DNA from: Limonium bicolor
Lineage: Eukaryota; Streptophyta; Magnoliopsida; Caryophyllales; Plumbaginaceae
Assembly: GCA_023374045.1 (NCBI GenBank)
Contig: CM041780.1
Span: 89,369,627-89,433,626 of the forward strand
Length of the DNA: 64,000 bases
Direction: 5' to 3'
The notes beneath the pieces are model-generated. The model was not told the DNA's origin, did not search any database, and saw nothing but the letters and a program-made list of their open reading frames with translations. The stretch's first letter is position 1. Each line of letters opens with the position of its first letter. Shown here piece by piece: positions 45,626 through 59,500 of this stretch. The translations under genes and the position numbers were made by a program.

Positions 45626-48600
45626 GAACTTCGTCCTCGAAGTTCACATTCCCACACATCATTAGATTAGAATACGGGGATTACTTACAGCCATAAAACT
45701 TCCATAACCAAACACACTTTACATCACAACCTCGGACTTAATGGTCCGGGCGGTAACACATTCACATCCACACATAACATAACATATTCGCATGATAACC
45801 TCGGACTCAATGGTCCGGGTATCTTAACAACACTTACACATACATAACAACCCCTTTGACTCACTGGTCTTGGGTAACATAACAACATTTAGACACATAG
45901 GTCTATGTAACACAACACATTTAGACTCATAGGTCTTGATAGCATACACTTTAGGAGATCAAAGTCAAAATAACATTTATCACACATACCACACAACATG
46001 TCATAGCATGTATTGCAATCAAAAATATCTTTGGTATACACTGTGATCCCGCAGAACCCGGTCGCGATGGACACCTTCCGTCCCCGTGCCTTTGGGAGAT
46101 TAAAACAATCACTTAAATTTGAAATTTTCCTTGTGAGGTTAAGTAAGAAACTTTAATTATGTAAAGTATCTATCAACGTTTTATAAATACCAATTGAAAA
46201 TCCTTTTGAAAACACACACAACTCCAAGTCCAACTTAAGCTCTTTGCTTCTTTTCTTAGCGTGGTTATTTGTGACCACTTATAGGGAGTTTCAAGAGTCA
46301 TCCAACCCTGATGTGATCAGCATCAATGTTGAACTATCCCTCCACTCCAATTTGTGTTCGGCTTCCCTTGATCGCATGCAAATCAAGTTCCACTTCCCAC
46401 TTCATTTTCAAGCATCAAATAAATCACTCATTTCCAATTTTCTATCTTTTAAATCATTCTAGTCATGATCATAACATCTCCAAGGGATAGAACTTCGTCT
46501 ATCAGTTATTTCCATTCACTTTAATGTTGTTACCTAGGGAATCTTATTCTCACTAGGTTCTATGTCGGTTTCATAACCTTTCATGAATCACTATATAGTA
46601 TATATATATACACATATATTTTATCAAAATACAACACACAGTTTCACATTTATACACTGTCGGGGTTTTGTTCCCCGGAGTTTCTCTACTCCCCACACTT
46701 GTACTATCACACACAACTGTTAATAAATCAACACACTTATCACAATGGTATTCGCATCTTCTGTGCGCAATTACCACAATTAAACCATGAATGAATGTGT
46801 ATGTTTACATAACACACACACCAATCATCAAAACAAATTATTGTGCTATGCACAACATAAATCACGTACACTTGTACGGTAATACACACTAAGTGGTTTT
46901 GCGCTCTACCCCCCTTAAAAGGGATTACGCCCACGTAATCAATCACTAAACATTGGCTTAAAATGTTCTGCCGTCGTGAAGTGTTTTAACTTCCACGCGG
47001 TCTATTACACAATGGATTCTGATTAGAGGATCTTAACCATATTGGCGGTTTATCCTAAACCAAGAATTCTCATTGGAGTTTGTTTAAACTCTTAGTTGGT
47101 TTCGATTCTGGCCTGTTAGGCTTCTAGGCGTTAATAATTAGCCATTCACTCATGTTCACCATGTACATTCAACACTTGAATCACTGGCTCACTAGTTTCT
47201 GCTGCGAAACTCTAATAACTGTAGAGCTTAATTGCCCCATTTGTTATTCTTACTGTATTGTACATCCCCAATTGTCACCTTCATCTTGGTAACAATGGTT
47301 TCTCAACCGACGCGTGGTATCTCTTACCGTTAGCGAATTCGGTGAGTTATAAACTTTCTATCCACTTCCATGATAATTTACTGTGTATACAGCTATGTAT
47401 TTCACAATGATTGACTTGTTCCCTTCCGACTTACTGTCGGTTGAGATTGAGCTACTACCTAGTGTGTAGTGCTCTCTCAGCTATTTACAACATTTGGGGT
47501 ATATTCCATACCGATATTTGGCAGTTAGTGCTACTGTAGTCACTTACTGTTAATCATGTCTCCACATTTGGTTTTGTACAAGTACTTTTATTGGTGCGGC
47601 CTTGCATTTCCTATGCATCGGCCATTATAACATTATTGCTCCACAATTAACATGTTTCCAATTCCTAGCTATCCCACTCGATCATTACTGCGCAAGTGCA
47701 ATACCAAAACACTCAGTCATACAGAGTGCAGAGGCGTAAACTCTTGACAGTAAATCCCTTATGTGATTCGCCATGGAATTCACACTGAGTTCCTTATCAC
47801 ATAGTACCTACCATGGCTTATTGCCCAGTCTGTTTATCATCACTTGCTTGCATCTCCACTGAGTTTAACTCATAACTGGTCTTATCCGCCACAACACTTA
47901 TACAACGGTCGCTTACTGCGCACCGTGCTTATTGTATAACACTAACTTACATCGTATTTACTGTCACATTAACTTCCACGCATATACTTACATTATTCGT
48001 ATTATGGTTCATCACTCATTTTTGGATGACTACTGAATGCTCCTTGAGCATCGATCATTCGAGTCACAAGCCGGCATTATTCAGCTCGGTGTTTCACTTT
48101 ATACACACGTACTACTAAGCTAACTGCTCTCTTTCAATAACAATATGGTCCATCCTTAATATTTCTTGGGCTTGATAAACATAACTACCGCTCCTGCGGT
48201 CTCACAATATCGAGAGGTATCCCCACTCTTAATGCAGTGGTTCGTTTACCACTCTATTACTCATATAACATAAACTTTTGCAATCAATCTAACTTTCATA
48301 ACAATTTTATTTGTGCTTATAAGCCTTACTGCTTGAGCTGCGCTCATTGTAGGCTGTCCACACAATGTACTTCTTGTGTACAACTACATGGTTGGATATA
48401 CATTGGGCTCCATGACAAGGTCGTTACATTCGTTTCCTTTCATGGGATGCCCCTTAGGTTTGTCAGTCCGTCTCCTGACAACTTATGTCTAAACTGGGTG
48501 TTAGTTTCAACCCTTGTTTCTGTATGCATTTCGTGCAACAATTGTTGATGCGAACACCCTTTAAGGATTGCTCCTGGGTGTTGCTAAGTTATGCCTTACA

Positions 48601-50397
48601 TCTGGTTCACACTTATTGGTACATTCAGTTAGCCACGCCTTTTTGCGTTCTTAACTGGTTTATTATTATCTCTTCTGTGAAGATCAACATTTCCTGATAG
48701 TGTAGGTACTCATTCTGGGAGTTTCATCCCGTTCATTGCACATTAATGTGTCCACATTAGGCATCTGCTTTGCCATGTACAGGCTGGGTCACCGTTCCAG
48801 CTATCATGTTTATCCCTGAGGATCCTTAAGACATATACGATGTCTTTACATTCAGTTAGTGCACTTCGCACCTCCTGACTCTTAAACATTTCCTTGGAAG
48901 GAATTCACTAATCCTTTAATCTCGTTAACTCAACTGAGTTCCTTAACTTCAACCATTCCTGTAATCCTTAGCTTTGTTTGACTTATACTGCTGACCGTAG
49001 ACGGAGTCGACTACTTCCCGTGTTTCGGACTCTACTCGTATACATATGTGGGGTACCATACTGATACATTGCTACTTACCCAACTAACCCATAAGTAGGT
49101 CTGTCAGGCCCACAAGCTCCTATCGGAGTGCGGTCGTCCCACATTACAGTTGGTACACTCGTAGTGTCCGTCACACGCCTAGGTGAAGTATTCTGTTGTC
49201 AACTCCCTTATATTGTCCCGTGACAATATTCATTCCATGCTTCCCGAACTTAATCGAGGGAAAGTTTATCCATTGTTGAATCTTATCACTGCCCTTGGTT
49301 TTACTGGTTTGGTTTAAAGAAGGTTAGAAAGAAGTATTGGTTTGAAAGAAAATCTGGTTTTGAAAAGAAAAGGGTTTGAGTAAATCTGAGTTTGAAAGAA
49401 AATTTTCATGGTTTCACAACATCTTCTTACCTTAACCAAGTCTAGCTTCTTGCTGACTGGTGTACTTACAATTACAGGGGTTAGGCTAACAGGCCCTTCC
49501 ACTGTTATGACGATCACATTTAACCTTCTAGTACTTTACTAAGTACTTGTAGTGGTTATAAATTTCCCGAACAGCCCTGTTATAGCAGCACTTGCTATGG
49601 CAAGTGCGCCATGCTAACTGGCTATCGGTTAACACATACCGTTGTGGTATTGTTTTTACCCATACTGTCATCAGTGGCCTTGTTGGCCCTCACTGATCTT
49701 ACTCCTTGATAAATAACTCTTCTAGGTGACTTCTCACTGTCTTCACATGATAATCATCAACTAGGGTGTTTCCCATTCTGGGAGCCCCTTTTTTTGTATT
49801 GTTCCTCTTGGTAGCCCGTTCCACGCATTGTCGTGGTTGTGAGACTTGTCTCTTGTTTGGGCACTACGTTGTAGTTCCCTAGTCGGTTGGTATACCGTTG
49901 GTGTATTATCTATCAACTGTGGTTCCGTAGACACTCGTCTCGGGTTTCATTAATCCATTTCTTGCCTGTTGCACGGTTGGTGCGTTGCAAGCTGGTTGTT
50001 CTCGACTGCTCGGCATGTCGACCCAGGTTGCCGGAAATTCTATTCTTCTATACACAAGATTCTTCATTCTTCGCTATTTAATGCGGTTAACATTGTTCAG
50101 ATGGAGACCGTCTCCGGGATTCCCAGTTTTCGGGATCAACCGTATGACAGGTTCTCCGTACCTTAGAGGTACTTAATAACAGCCAGATCGGGTATTCCCG
50201 AGTAAGAGTGGACTTCCATCTCTCTGGCGTTCTTTCCCAAGTTATAAAACAGGGATTGTGGAGGGTGGGATGGTTTGTAGGTTTCCAGTACACACTGGAA
50301 ATTCCTATCTAGCGTATCTCTCACGCTATCACTCAACCCTTAAATCCTAACTCGGTACTTCCTAAGCTCGGTAATTCAGTCATCAGAGCGATACTTC
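45626..50397 (-). other. Non-coding interior of E
   Basis: Stops in all frames and no domain recognised. A second purine tract, almost identical to the one at the LTR, lies at about 46905-46922. Blocks near 46250-46345, 46905-46940 and 47645-47760 match element D on the element strand. The short ORFs here are not believable genes. Confidence 0.6.
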
Positions 50398-50409
50398 GCT
50401 CTGATACCA
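50398..50409 (-). other. Primer-binding site of E (initiator tRNA-Met)
   Basis: The plus strand reads GCTCTGATACCA; the element strand reads TGGTATCAGAGC, the standard initiator-Met primer site of plant LTR elements. It lies five bases from the 5' LTR. Confidence 0.92.
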
Positions 50410-50414
50410 CTTTT

Positions 50415-53400
50415 TGTAACACCCCATCCAACATTAACACACTTACAATAAACTGCAGCGGAAAAAACAACCTCATCACATTACTTAACTCGTTGGTGTT
50501 ACACGCCGTTAACCACCCACGTGGCTAACAAGGCTAATACACATACATTGTACCGGTCTGATGGGCTAAATTCCCGAGCGACTACACATTACCATCCCTT
50601 TCCATTAACAACAACAACAACGTACACCTTCCAACTATACCGAGTATTATAACTAATGCCGATAACAATTTCGGTCTTACTACACCTACTGTATATATAC
50701 AACATAAACGATTACCCATGTACAACGACTACCCCGTCCTACTCTCGAACGGCTTCCAGCTCCTTGTACCTGAAATAGGAAAAGAAGAGAAAGGGTGGCC
50801 CCCAAGGGGCTCAGCACCTTTGCTGGTATGGTAATCCCGCAGCCCACATGCTACCGGGCCACGCACAACTAATTGTCGTCTTAGCATGCGGCTGATTATT
50901 TTTAAATCATGCATGCAACTGTAAACACACAACACATAACATTTCGCCTCAACGGGCTCAACAAACGGATAATATATCCTTACTTAATAAGTCACTCATG
51001 GTATTCATTATCCCTAGAGTGTTCCTCCTCTAATGGAGCTACTTCCTTAATAGACGACACTTACCCTTAAATCGGGTTATCCTTAAACGCCTCTTTTCTC
51101 AAACTGGGATTCATATCCATGATCCACACACTTCATATCTCACAATATATATCATTCCTCACATACAAAACTTAACAACACTTTCACGTATCGACGTGCA
51201 CATGATAACATCGCAATAGGAATTGCTTACAATAAATCACATAACATAACGGGAACGGTCCTCTTAGGAACCGACCCAAACATAGTTAAATCACTGGTGA
51301 GCCTAGAGAATGATGTCACCCTCATGGTAAGCTCGTTATACAATAACAACAACACTCATTACCGTCCTAATAGTCGGACGAGTAACTTAAGTTAAGATGG
51401 TTCGGGTTTGGAGGCCCGAACACACCACACAAACACATGTTCCCCCTAAACCGATCATAAGTCAGAATAGCTAAGCTTTGGAGTAAGCTAATGGGAGATC
51501 ATAACCCGTGAGGGAAACAACCATAACAAAGAGAAGGGTAAGGCTAAGAAGGATACCCTCTCCCAAACAACGCGCGACCGGCCAAACCGGATTCCTCACT
51601 ACTGTTAGTACATACCTACTTTAGATATTAGTTAGAACCCCACTATGGAGTCTATCATAACTACACATACAGTATTAGAACTGGGTTAAACATACAAGGG
51701 AGATCCCTACATTCACATACACAACATCACACAATCAACTCACGCATAGCCGTGGTTAGAACGCCCCATGGTTCGGGTCGTTTATCCGAATACCGAACTC
51801 TCATGTGATCCTAGACTCAGTTAACTAAGGTTAACACTGCCGAGGTTAAATGGTATCGGAGTTGAACACGCCACATATATGAATTACTGTAAACTCATTA
51901 CATGTTTTATCTTACAACGTGGCAAACATACAGAAAAAACACATTGGCATACAAGCCGGTGTAATCCGGTAGGACACAGGTTGCAAGAAAACCATACCTG
52001 TCACCGGAGTCCACTTTATCATGTCCATTTATGTTCCTCGGGCAATTCTCGAACAACTGACAACATTACATGTACTTTTATTAACATTGGGGTAACATGT
52101 TGTTTAAAGTCTAATGCTTATAACTTTTCCCCGTTAACTTGGTTAAATAACTTTACATTTTTAACATGTTTCACTCTTTCATTTTACTTCAACTTTTCAC
52201 CCACCAAATGTGACTATAACTCACCTAACATGTCCTACACAACCTTATAACATCATTATCCATCAATCCCCATCATTAGACATCTTTTAATAACCTAAAA
52301 ACATTTTTTATAGTGGTCCGGGACTTGGTCCTCTTCTAAGTCCCGGACCATATGCTAACTCAAGTCTCGGCCTTTTAAAATGGGGTGGTCCGGGACCTTA
52401 TACAAGGCCTAAGTCCCGGACCACATCCTTATGTGACTCTCGGCCTATTTTACACCCTGGTCCGGGACTTGAACCATGACCTAGGTCCCGGACCAAAGCT
52501 ACAGACTTGGTAAAATTGCATTTTTCAAACCTTGTTGCATTATTTCTCCACCTCCATTAATTGTATAAACTTACCTAATGTTCCTAGGTATATTCTAATG
52601 TCCAAATATCATCTTTATAACCATAAACAACATTTCTGGTCCGACCGACCTTACCGACCGACCTTGCACAAGGTCGGTCCATTCCAGAACACTTTACCGT
52701 CTTTTAAATACACATGTCCGAACATGTGTCGGACTTCCCAAGTTCGGACACAGTTCGAGTGTGCCAAATCTTACCCCACAACAGAGCCTGTCCGAACTTC
52801 CATGTCCGGACGGAAGTTCGGACAAGGCAAAATGCTCAATTTCCAAGCCCTTAAACACTTAGCCAAATTCCTCCAAAGCCTCCAACACTTATAGTATCTA
52901 CTCCCTAGGTCCTAAGTGATGTTTCATGCCTGTTCTAACCATTATACCAAGACATATCTTCCACACAAACATCATCATCCAACAAATCCTTTATACAAAT
53001 CAAAACTCCTTATGTCATTCTTACAATTCCTTTTCCAAGCTTACACTTTCTCCTCAATTTACCAAAGTTTGCCTAAGTCTCAGCTTAAGTCCAAAATGAC
53101 TTTGGTATATACTAAAACCCCAAAATAATGCCTAAATCCATATTACACTCTAGAACACTTCCTAGTTCACCAAAACTCCTTTAAAACACTTTGAACTTCT
53201 TATACATTTTCCTAAATTTTGACATGGGTTCTCTTAGCACATCATCATTCCAAAACTCATGGTTTTCACCACTAAATATTCAAGAACACCTAAATCCATC
53301 AAAAACACCATCACACACAAGTCTTCACCGAATTTACACCACATCACAATATAGTGCACCATTAAAATTGCTTGGCACTTAGGCCCTTAAATGCATGGCT

Positions 53401-55085
53401 CTTAGGCCCTTAAAGTGCATAAATCCTAAACACTGAATTTCCACAAATATATGCCTTGACCTGCAATTACATAAACAATACATATGCCTTAATAAACCTT
53501 AGCAATTCACTAGTCATTCACTTTCTCGAGAGTCCTTTTAATGCATCATTTTCAATTTGGATCATTATAATTTAATAAGTATAAGCTCACTTCCTAAGCA
53601 TTATACCACATTAGGTTAGTATGTTTACCTCTTTTCCACACAAACTTCTTTTTTGTTTCCTTATAAAACCGGTAAGGTATTTGATTCCTTGTCAACTACT
53701 AAACAATATACACAAGCAATGAAATGAGTATACAAGCTTCAAGCTTAAACTCATTGTAAACCCTAGGTTTACATTGTTTCAAAAACATTAATGTAGTTGT
53801 TTTACCTTGATTTTGAAGAGAGTTTGAATATCTATGAAGAGAGGACTCCACCTAGTCCATAAGAGATTGGAATGAAGCTAGAACAAAGTCACACAAAGAG
53901 CTCCATCAATGAGTATTTTCGGTCAATAACAAAACATGGAGGAAACTTGATTTTTCTTTGAGATTCCTTACCTAGAAGCAAAGGAGATCAATAATATGTG
54001 GAAAGACAAGCTCAAGCTCCTTCAATGGTGGAACTCCATGGCACCGAAATGGGGCTCTTGAAGTTTTGAGAAGATAGAAATGAAGAGCTTGATGAGAGGA
54101 AGAGAATGGTGGTGTGTTGTTTTTTATTTGGTTAAGTGAGCTAAGAAATATTGGCAATGGAAGATGGCATTTGGTGCTGTTGTTGTAGCATCACCGTGAG
54201 AACAGAAAGAAGAGAGGTAGAAGAGAGCTTAGAAGCCGTGTGAAATGAAGGAGGAAGGAGAAATGAAGATAAGTTCTACCTTTAGAAGATATTAGTAGTA
54301 AAGTAGAATAGTACTTTACTTTATAAGCTTTACTTTACTTATTTGATTTCTTTTACATATTGGTGACTCACACCTTGAAAAACCGGCCCCCATTTAGTTA
54401 GAAGGGTACTTTAGTCTTATTTGTCAATTTAATTACTTATGATAACATATGTTACAAACTAGCTTACAAAAATCACTATTCACAAAAACAAGGCACATAG
54501 AAGTGAAAATTTTTGATTTCCCATTGATATAGCCACCCAAATGTGATACTATATAGTACACATATATATTTAAGAGTAATGGTGGACATTTAGCCACTCA
54601 AAACTCATTTACAAGACAATTTTCAAAAAACGTGCTTTAAGACTCTTAAAGCACATTTTGTGTTTAACTTGTTTTCAAGCTTGGTTTCTTTAGTAATTGA
54701 TTTAATATGTTCATTAACATATAAAAAGGTATAGGTATGACCATTAGGTCTTATACAAATTTATCCCAAGCTTAGAGCACATTTTGCTCTTATTGACTTT
54801 AAGGTATTCTCTTGTGTTTGTTTGGTTTCATTGTCTACCAAGGTTTCCTAAGGACTTAATTAGCCTTATTAAATCATACTTGAATATTATTAAGTCTTGG
54901 TAGGCTCTTTGGGTCCTAACCAAGTTCGCTCATAGCTTAGAGCATGTTTTTGCTCAAATTGTGTCTTAGTGCTTTATTGCATTTTACTATGGTTTAAATT
55001 GTTCACTGATGTTTCTAGGGCACTTTTTAGCCTTTACATACCATAGTTTGATATTTAAACCACATATCAAGGTTTGGGGTATTTA
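50415..55085 (-). repeat. 5' LTR of element E, with hairpin clusters at 52315-52495 and 52638-52823
   Basis: 4671 bp. The outer end reads GGGGTATTTA, one base short of the expected GGGGTATTTCA. Otherwise it is a close match to 40957-45608. Confidence 0.95.
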
Positions 55086-55090
55086 ATAGC
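55086..55090. repeat. Target-site duplication of E, right copy
   Basis: ATAGC, identical to 40952-40956. Confidence 0.9.
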
Positions 55091-55519
55091 TCATACTTAC
55101 ATTGAAAATGAAAACCGAATAGGGTGACAGTAAACTCAAATACCAGAATCACAAGATGATGACACTGAAGATCAAAGAGAGAGATTTTAAGTAAGCCCCA
55201 ATATATACAAGACCCGGAGCGCCGACGATTACACTACAAGAGGCGATTAAGGAAGTGTGTTACACACAATATAGTTAAACAAGCCATGAGATAATATTGA
55301 CAACGTAAAAGATAGTAGATCACCTTCCCATACACACGGGATTCAATTATATAAAAACATACTAATGCATATGAAACATGTCAGGGAATGCATAGATTCT
55401 TGAGGACTATACCTCGTAGGACAGAAGTCATATGCTGACGTCCGTAGGAGAGACTCGAGTTCGCAGTAGGCGATCGAGTCTTCCTTAGAGTTTCACCTAT
55501 GAAGGGAGTTTTCAGATTT
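55091..55519 (+). other. Interior of D to the right of E
   Basis: Continues the D interior. No domain can be read until the integrase end begins near 55500. Confidence 0.5.
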
Positions 55520-55925
55520 GGGCAGAAGGCAAGCCTAGCCCGAAGTATGTAGGACCATACCTTATTACGGAGCGAGTGGGGCCCATTAGCCTACAGATTA
55601 GATTTACCTGTTAAGCTGGGAGAGTGCACAATATGTTTCACATTCTCAAACTAAGCAGAATGTGCCTCACCCATCACATATCTTAGAGCCCGAGACACTC
55701 GAGCTAGATCCTACACTTAGATATGAGGAGACCCCAGTTCGCATTTTAGACTCCAAGACTAGGGAGACCAGGAACAAGACCATTAGAATGGTCAAGGTTC
55801 TATGGTCAAACCACGACATCGAAGAGGCGACATGGGAGTTAGAAGACTCCATGCGAGACAAGTATCCAGCACTTTCTCTTAGTTTTGTGTATACTTGGGG
55901 GGTAGGTGGGCGTAACCCTTTTTAA
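55520..55925 (+). pseudogene. Element D integrase C-terminal (GPY/F and chromodomain-like) remnant
   Basis: The DNA near 55510-55660 encodes, in shifting frames, pieces like YLITERVGPI and LPVKLGRVHN, the integrase GPY/F region. The open frame 55662-55925 reads PHPSHILEPETLELDPTLRY, then VRILDSKTRETRNKTIRMVK and VLWSNHDIEEATWELEDSMR, ending DKYPALS. This is the C-terminal tail of plant Del/Tekay chromovirus integrases, related to a chromodomain that targets chromatin (family knowledge). Catalytic parts of integrase are absent. A purine tract GGGGGTAGAGC follows the stop. Confidence 0.85.
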
Positions 55926-56534
55926 GGGGGTAGAGCACCACATGCGACTTGCATATTGTAGTCTATGACTGATTTTGTATTTAGTTGTTTTGTGTTTGAT
56001 TGTTGCGCATGTGTACAATTGGTTGGATGGTTAGGTCCTATGTGACACTTGAATAGGTTATGGTTGATTTCTATGTAACGTTTGGTATTGATGTGTCCTA
56101 TGTGACACTTATGATTATTGATGTGTTCTAGGTAACACTTGGTTGATTAATAAAAGTACACTTATTCACTTGACAGTATATTCATTCATACAATCACACA
56201 AGAGATTTATTGCCAAGGGTTTACGCCTCTGCACTCTGTAGGACTGAGTGTTTTGGTATTGCACTTGTGCAGTGATGACCGAGTGGGATAGCTAGGAAGT
56301 TGGAACACTTATTTGCTTTACAGTATTTATCAAGTTACTTATGCTATGATTACATTGTTTGCCATGAGCAAGATTATGTGTATGTACGAATTGCATACAC
56401 TCAGATTACTGATGGAATGTGGAGGTGTCAATATAGTATTGACACCTAGGAATGATAAGCAAATAGGGAATAGATACGAGGAACTTGATTCCATAGGATA
56501 TATAAGTATAAGTTATGACTTCGGGATGAAGTCC
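55926..56534 (+). other. Post-pol region of D
   Basis: Non-coding stretch between a purine tract at about 55921-55937 and the true polypurine tract at the LTR. The block near 56207-56310 (GGTTTACGCCTCTGCACTCT) matches E at about 47645-47760. Confidence 0.6.
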
Positions 56535-56550
56535 TTTTGAGGGGGTAGAC
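56535..56550 (+). other. Polypurine tract of element D
   Basis: TTTTGAGGGGGTAGAC directly before the 3' LTR start TGAAATACCCC. Confidence 0.85.
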
Positions 56551-59500
56551 TGAAATACCCCTAACCTTTAAATAATTAAATAATGGTAAATAAATATTAT
56601 CTGGGGGATTATTAAACCCTGAGAAAAGCATATAAACACTTGGGCGTTAAAACGCACCTAAACTCCTTAAGGTCAAAAACGAGCGTTAAAGCCCGACCTT
56701 AAGATAACCAAGTTATATAAGCTATAAAACTCATATGAAGTTAATCAAGGACTATTTTATGACCTTTAAAACACAAGTCCTCAGTTAGAACTGAGTAAAA
56801 ATATAATATGCCGGGAGTTCCCTTAAAGGCCCTAAAGGCCCGAAAGTCCCGGAAATACTTTATTAAATAAAGTAAAGCTTTACACTTCATTCTAAATGCA
56901 CAATAACACTTTAATGAACATTTAAGATGAAGTTCTCAAGTTAAATTCCCAGTTAAAGGACAAAGTGCTCGGAAGTTCCCGATGAGGGCCCCATAAACCC
57001 CCGGGAGTGCCTCGGAGAGGTACCGAAGTGGCACAAACTCCAATATAAATTATTATAAGAGTTCCTATCATTAATATTCACCATTATAAAGAGAATTCTT
57101 GAGCTACTTTTTCAAAAATACACAAAGTGCTCGGGGGAATTTCTTAACGCTCCTTTTTGCCCCGGGAGTGTCCCGGTAGCCCGAAAATGAGTTATGAGTT
57201 GATATAACCCATATAACTCAATGTAACACCTTAACATATTATTATTGACTAAAAAAAATGTCAATAAACACTTGGAACTCATAGAGACTACTTAATTTTC
57301 AGAAAATCCTTAAAGCACAAAAACGCACCTTCGGGTGTCACAAAAATGCGTTTTTCGCAATTGTCTTGAAGTTTTTGAGGAGCCAAGAGTTGATAATCCT
57401 AAAAGGGGATAAATTGAAAATCTAAATCAATTAATTCCAGTACTAAATTCATAGTACAAAAGGGGGCGATTTTTGGGACAAAAAGGTACCTAAAATCAGC
57501 ATTTTTACCTTAGAACTTTCATCTTTTACCATAATATAAATGTACCAAATAAATGCTGGAACCTATTACATGTTATAATATGGTCTTATTAAAATATAAT
57601 GTACAGGAATTAAATAAAAAATCAATCCCAATTAATCTCTATATGGGGCGCCATTTAGGGTGTATTTTGGCTAGTTTTAGTTAATAAAATTGCCTTATGG
57701 TAATGTGACTCACCTAGCATGTGCTATATGATAAATGTAGCAAATAATTTCAGTCAAAAGCAGACCTCCATCACCGATTTCCTGCAACAAAACAACAAGG
57801 ATAAGTTAGGGAAAAAGCCATGGAAATTAAATACACAAAAAAATAAAAACTAGAATCTACTTTATACATGTGCTAGTATACCAACAAAACAACCCATGTT
57901 CTCTAGCCATATGCAGCCACTTTCATATGGGAAAATAAGAGGTTGATTTCCTCATTAATTGGTCAAAAGAATACACTACCTAACTAAGCATAATTCATTG
58001 TCAAATATAGACAAAAATCAAGTGCATCCAAATAGCACTACATTGCCGATTTATACAAGGAAAAGAAGGCTTAATTTGCCTACTAAAATTAAACTAGGAT
58101 ATCTACCAACCTAGGCATGTGAGCATGTCTCCAATTGTCAATAAATCAGTCTCCAAACAGCCATATTACCGTGAGCAATCAAGAGGAAAACAAGGAAACA
58201 AATCAACATTTAATTGCAAAAGAAATACCTACCTATTACTCTTTGTCTTCTAGTTTCCATTATCAAACAAGCCTCCATTATTTCTTGAAAACCAGCCGAA
58301 AGTCTAGCACCAATTAAGGACATTATTGAGCCATTAATCAAAGGAATAAACAAAGGAAAAGAATGCCTAATCAAGTAAACAATAAACAAAGCCAATCAAA
58401 TTTTGAATTCTCTTTCCTTGTCTTACCTTAAGTCCATACGTGAGTTTCATTCTTTCTTTGCCACTCCATGGCCGATTGGTAAGCTCTTCATTGCTCTCTA
58501 TTTTCTTCTTCATTTGCTAGTTAATTCCTTAGAGCTTCAAAGCTCCATTAATGGTGTTCTAAGTTCTAACACCATTTCTATGTAATTCCTAGTTAATTCT
58601 ACTAAGTCTTGAAGCAAGAAATCATCCTAGCAACTCTTGCTATTTCGCCAAGCTTAAGTATTTCAAGGAGGTTCCTAGATTCAACAACAACATAAGGAAC
58701 AACAAGATCAAGTTAAGGATATTTTCATGTTGTTGAAAATCCTAGCAAAATACTAAAGTTATTACCGAAAATTTATGAACTTAGAAACCTATATTCTCTT
58801 CATTATTAATGAAGGAAATTTAGATCTACACCCATTATCTCAAGGTCTACCGAAAATTCCTTGAAAAATTCCTAAGGTAAACTCTTGTAAAACTACTCCA
58901 AATCTTATTTATAAATCCTTGTTAGAAGTCTAACAAATGGATCTCCTAAATATATACAAGGAGGCCGAATTCTCTTCATCAAGATAGCATTTGAAGAGCT
59001 TGGAATTCAAGGAGAAATCAAGTACAAGAATTGTCTTGATTTAAGGAGTAAGTTTCTATAATTAAGGTTTAATAAGTTTAAGCTTGATTTAAGCTTCAAA
59101 CTTTGGTATAAAAATTATACATAACCTCTAAATAAATTAAGGCCGAAAATACTATGGGTTATAATGTCAAGAAAATAATTTATAACATATAAGGTAAGAT
59201 TATTACCTTAAGGTATATATTGTATCACAAAAATTAAATATGATACACATATTATTAAACCGAATTGTCTAAGGGTTATTTGTTCTATTTTGAGTTTATA
59301 ATCATTCTAAGTCATTAGCATAATTTTTAGAAGTGTTATATGGCTTATATACATTTATATATATATATTTAATATAAGATATAAACCAAGTTTTAAAACC
59401 ATATGGTAAAATAAAATTAAAGCCGATAGCTTAATGTATTATTTGGTAATTTACAAAAGTTAATATGTCCAAAATATGAATACCGAATTTATAAGGTTAT

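Larger units (their letters stand above)
40957..55085 (-). mobile_element. Element E: LARD-like LTR retrotransposon without coding sequence
   Basis: Minus-strand element with very large LTRs (50415-55085 as 5' LTR, 40957-45608 as 3' LTR) and an interior of about 4.8 kb. It is flanked by the 5-bp duplication ATAGC. The primer site matches initiator tRNA-Met, and a polypurine tract abuts the 3' LTR. No gag or pol motif is visible. LTRs near 4.5 kb with a non-coding interior fit the LARD (large retrotransposon derivative) class, and the terminal and purine-tract sequences resemble chromoviruses. The LTRs are nearly identical, so the insertion is young relative to D. Mobilisation would depend on proteins from another element (inference). 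Confidence 0.9.
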
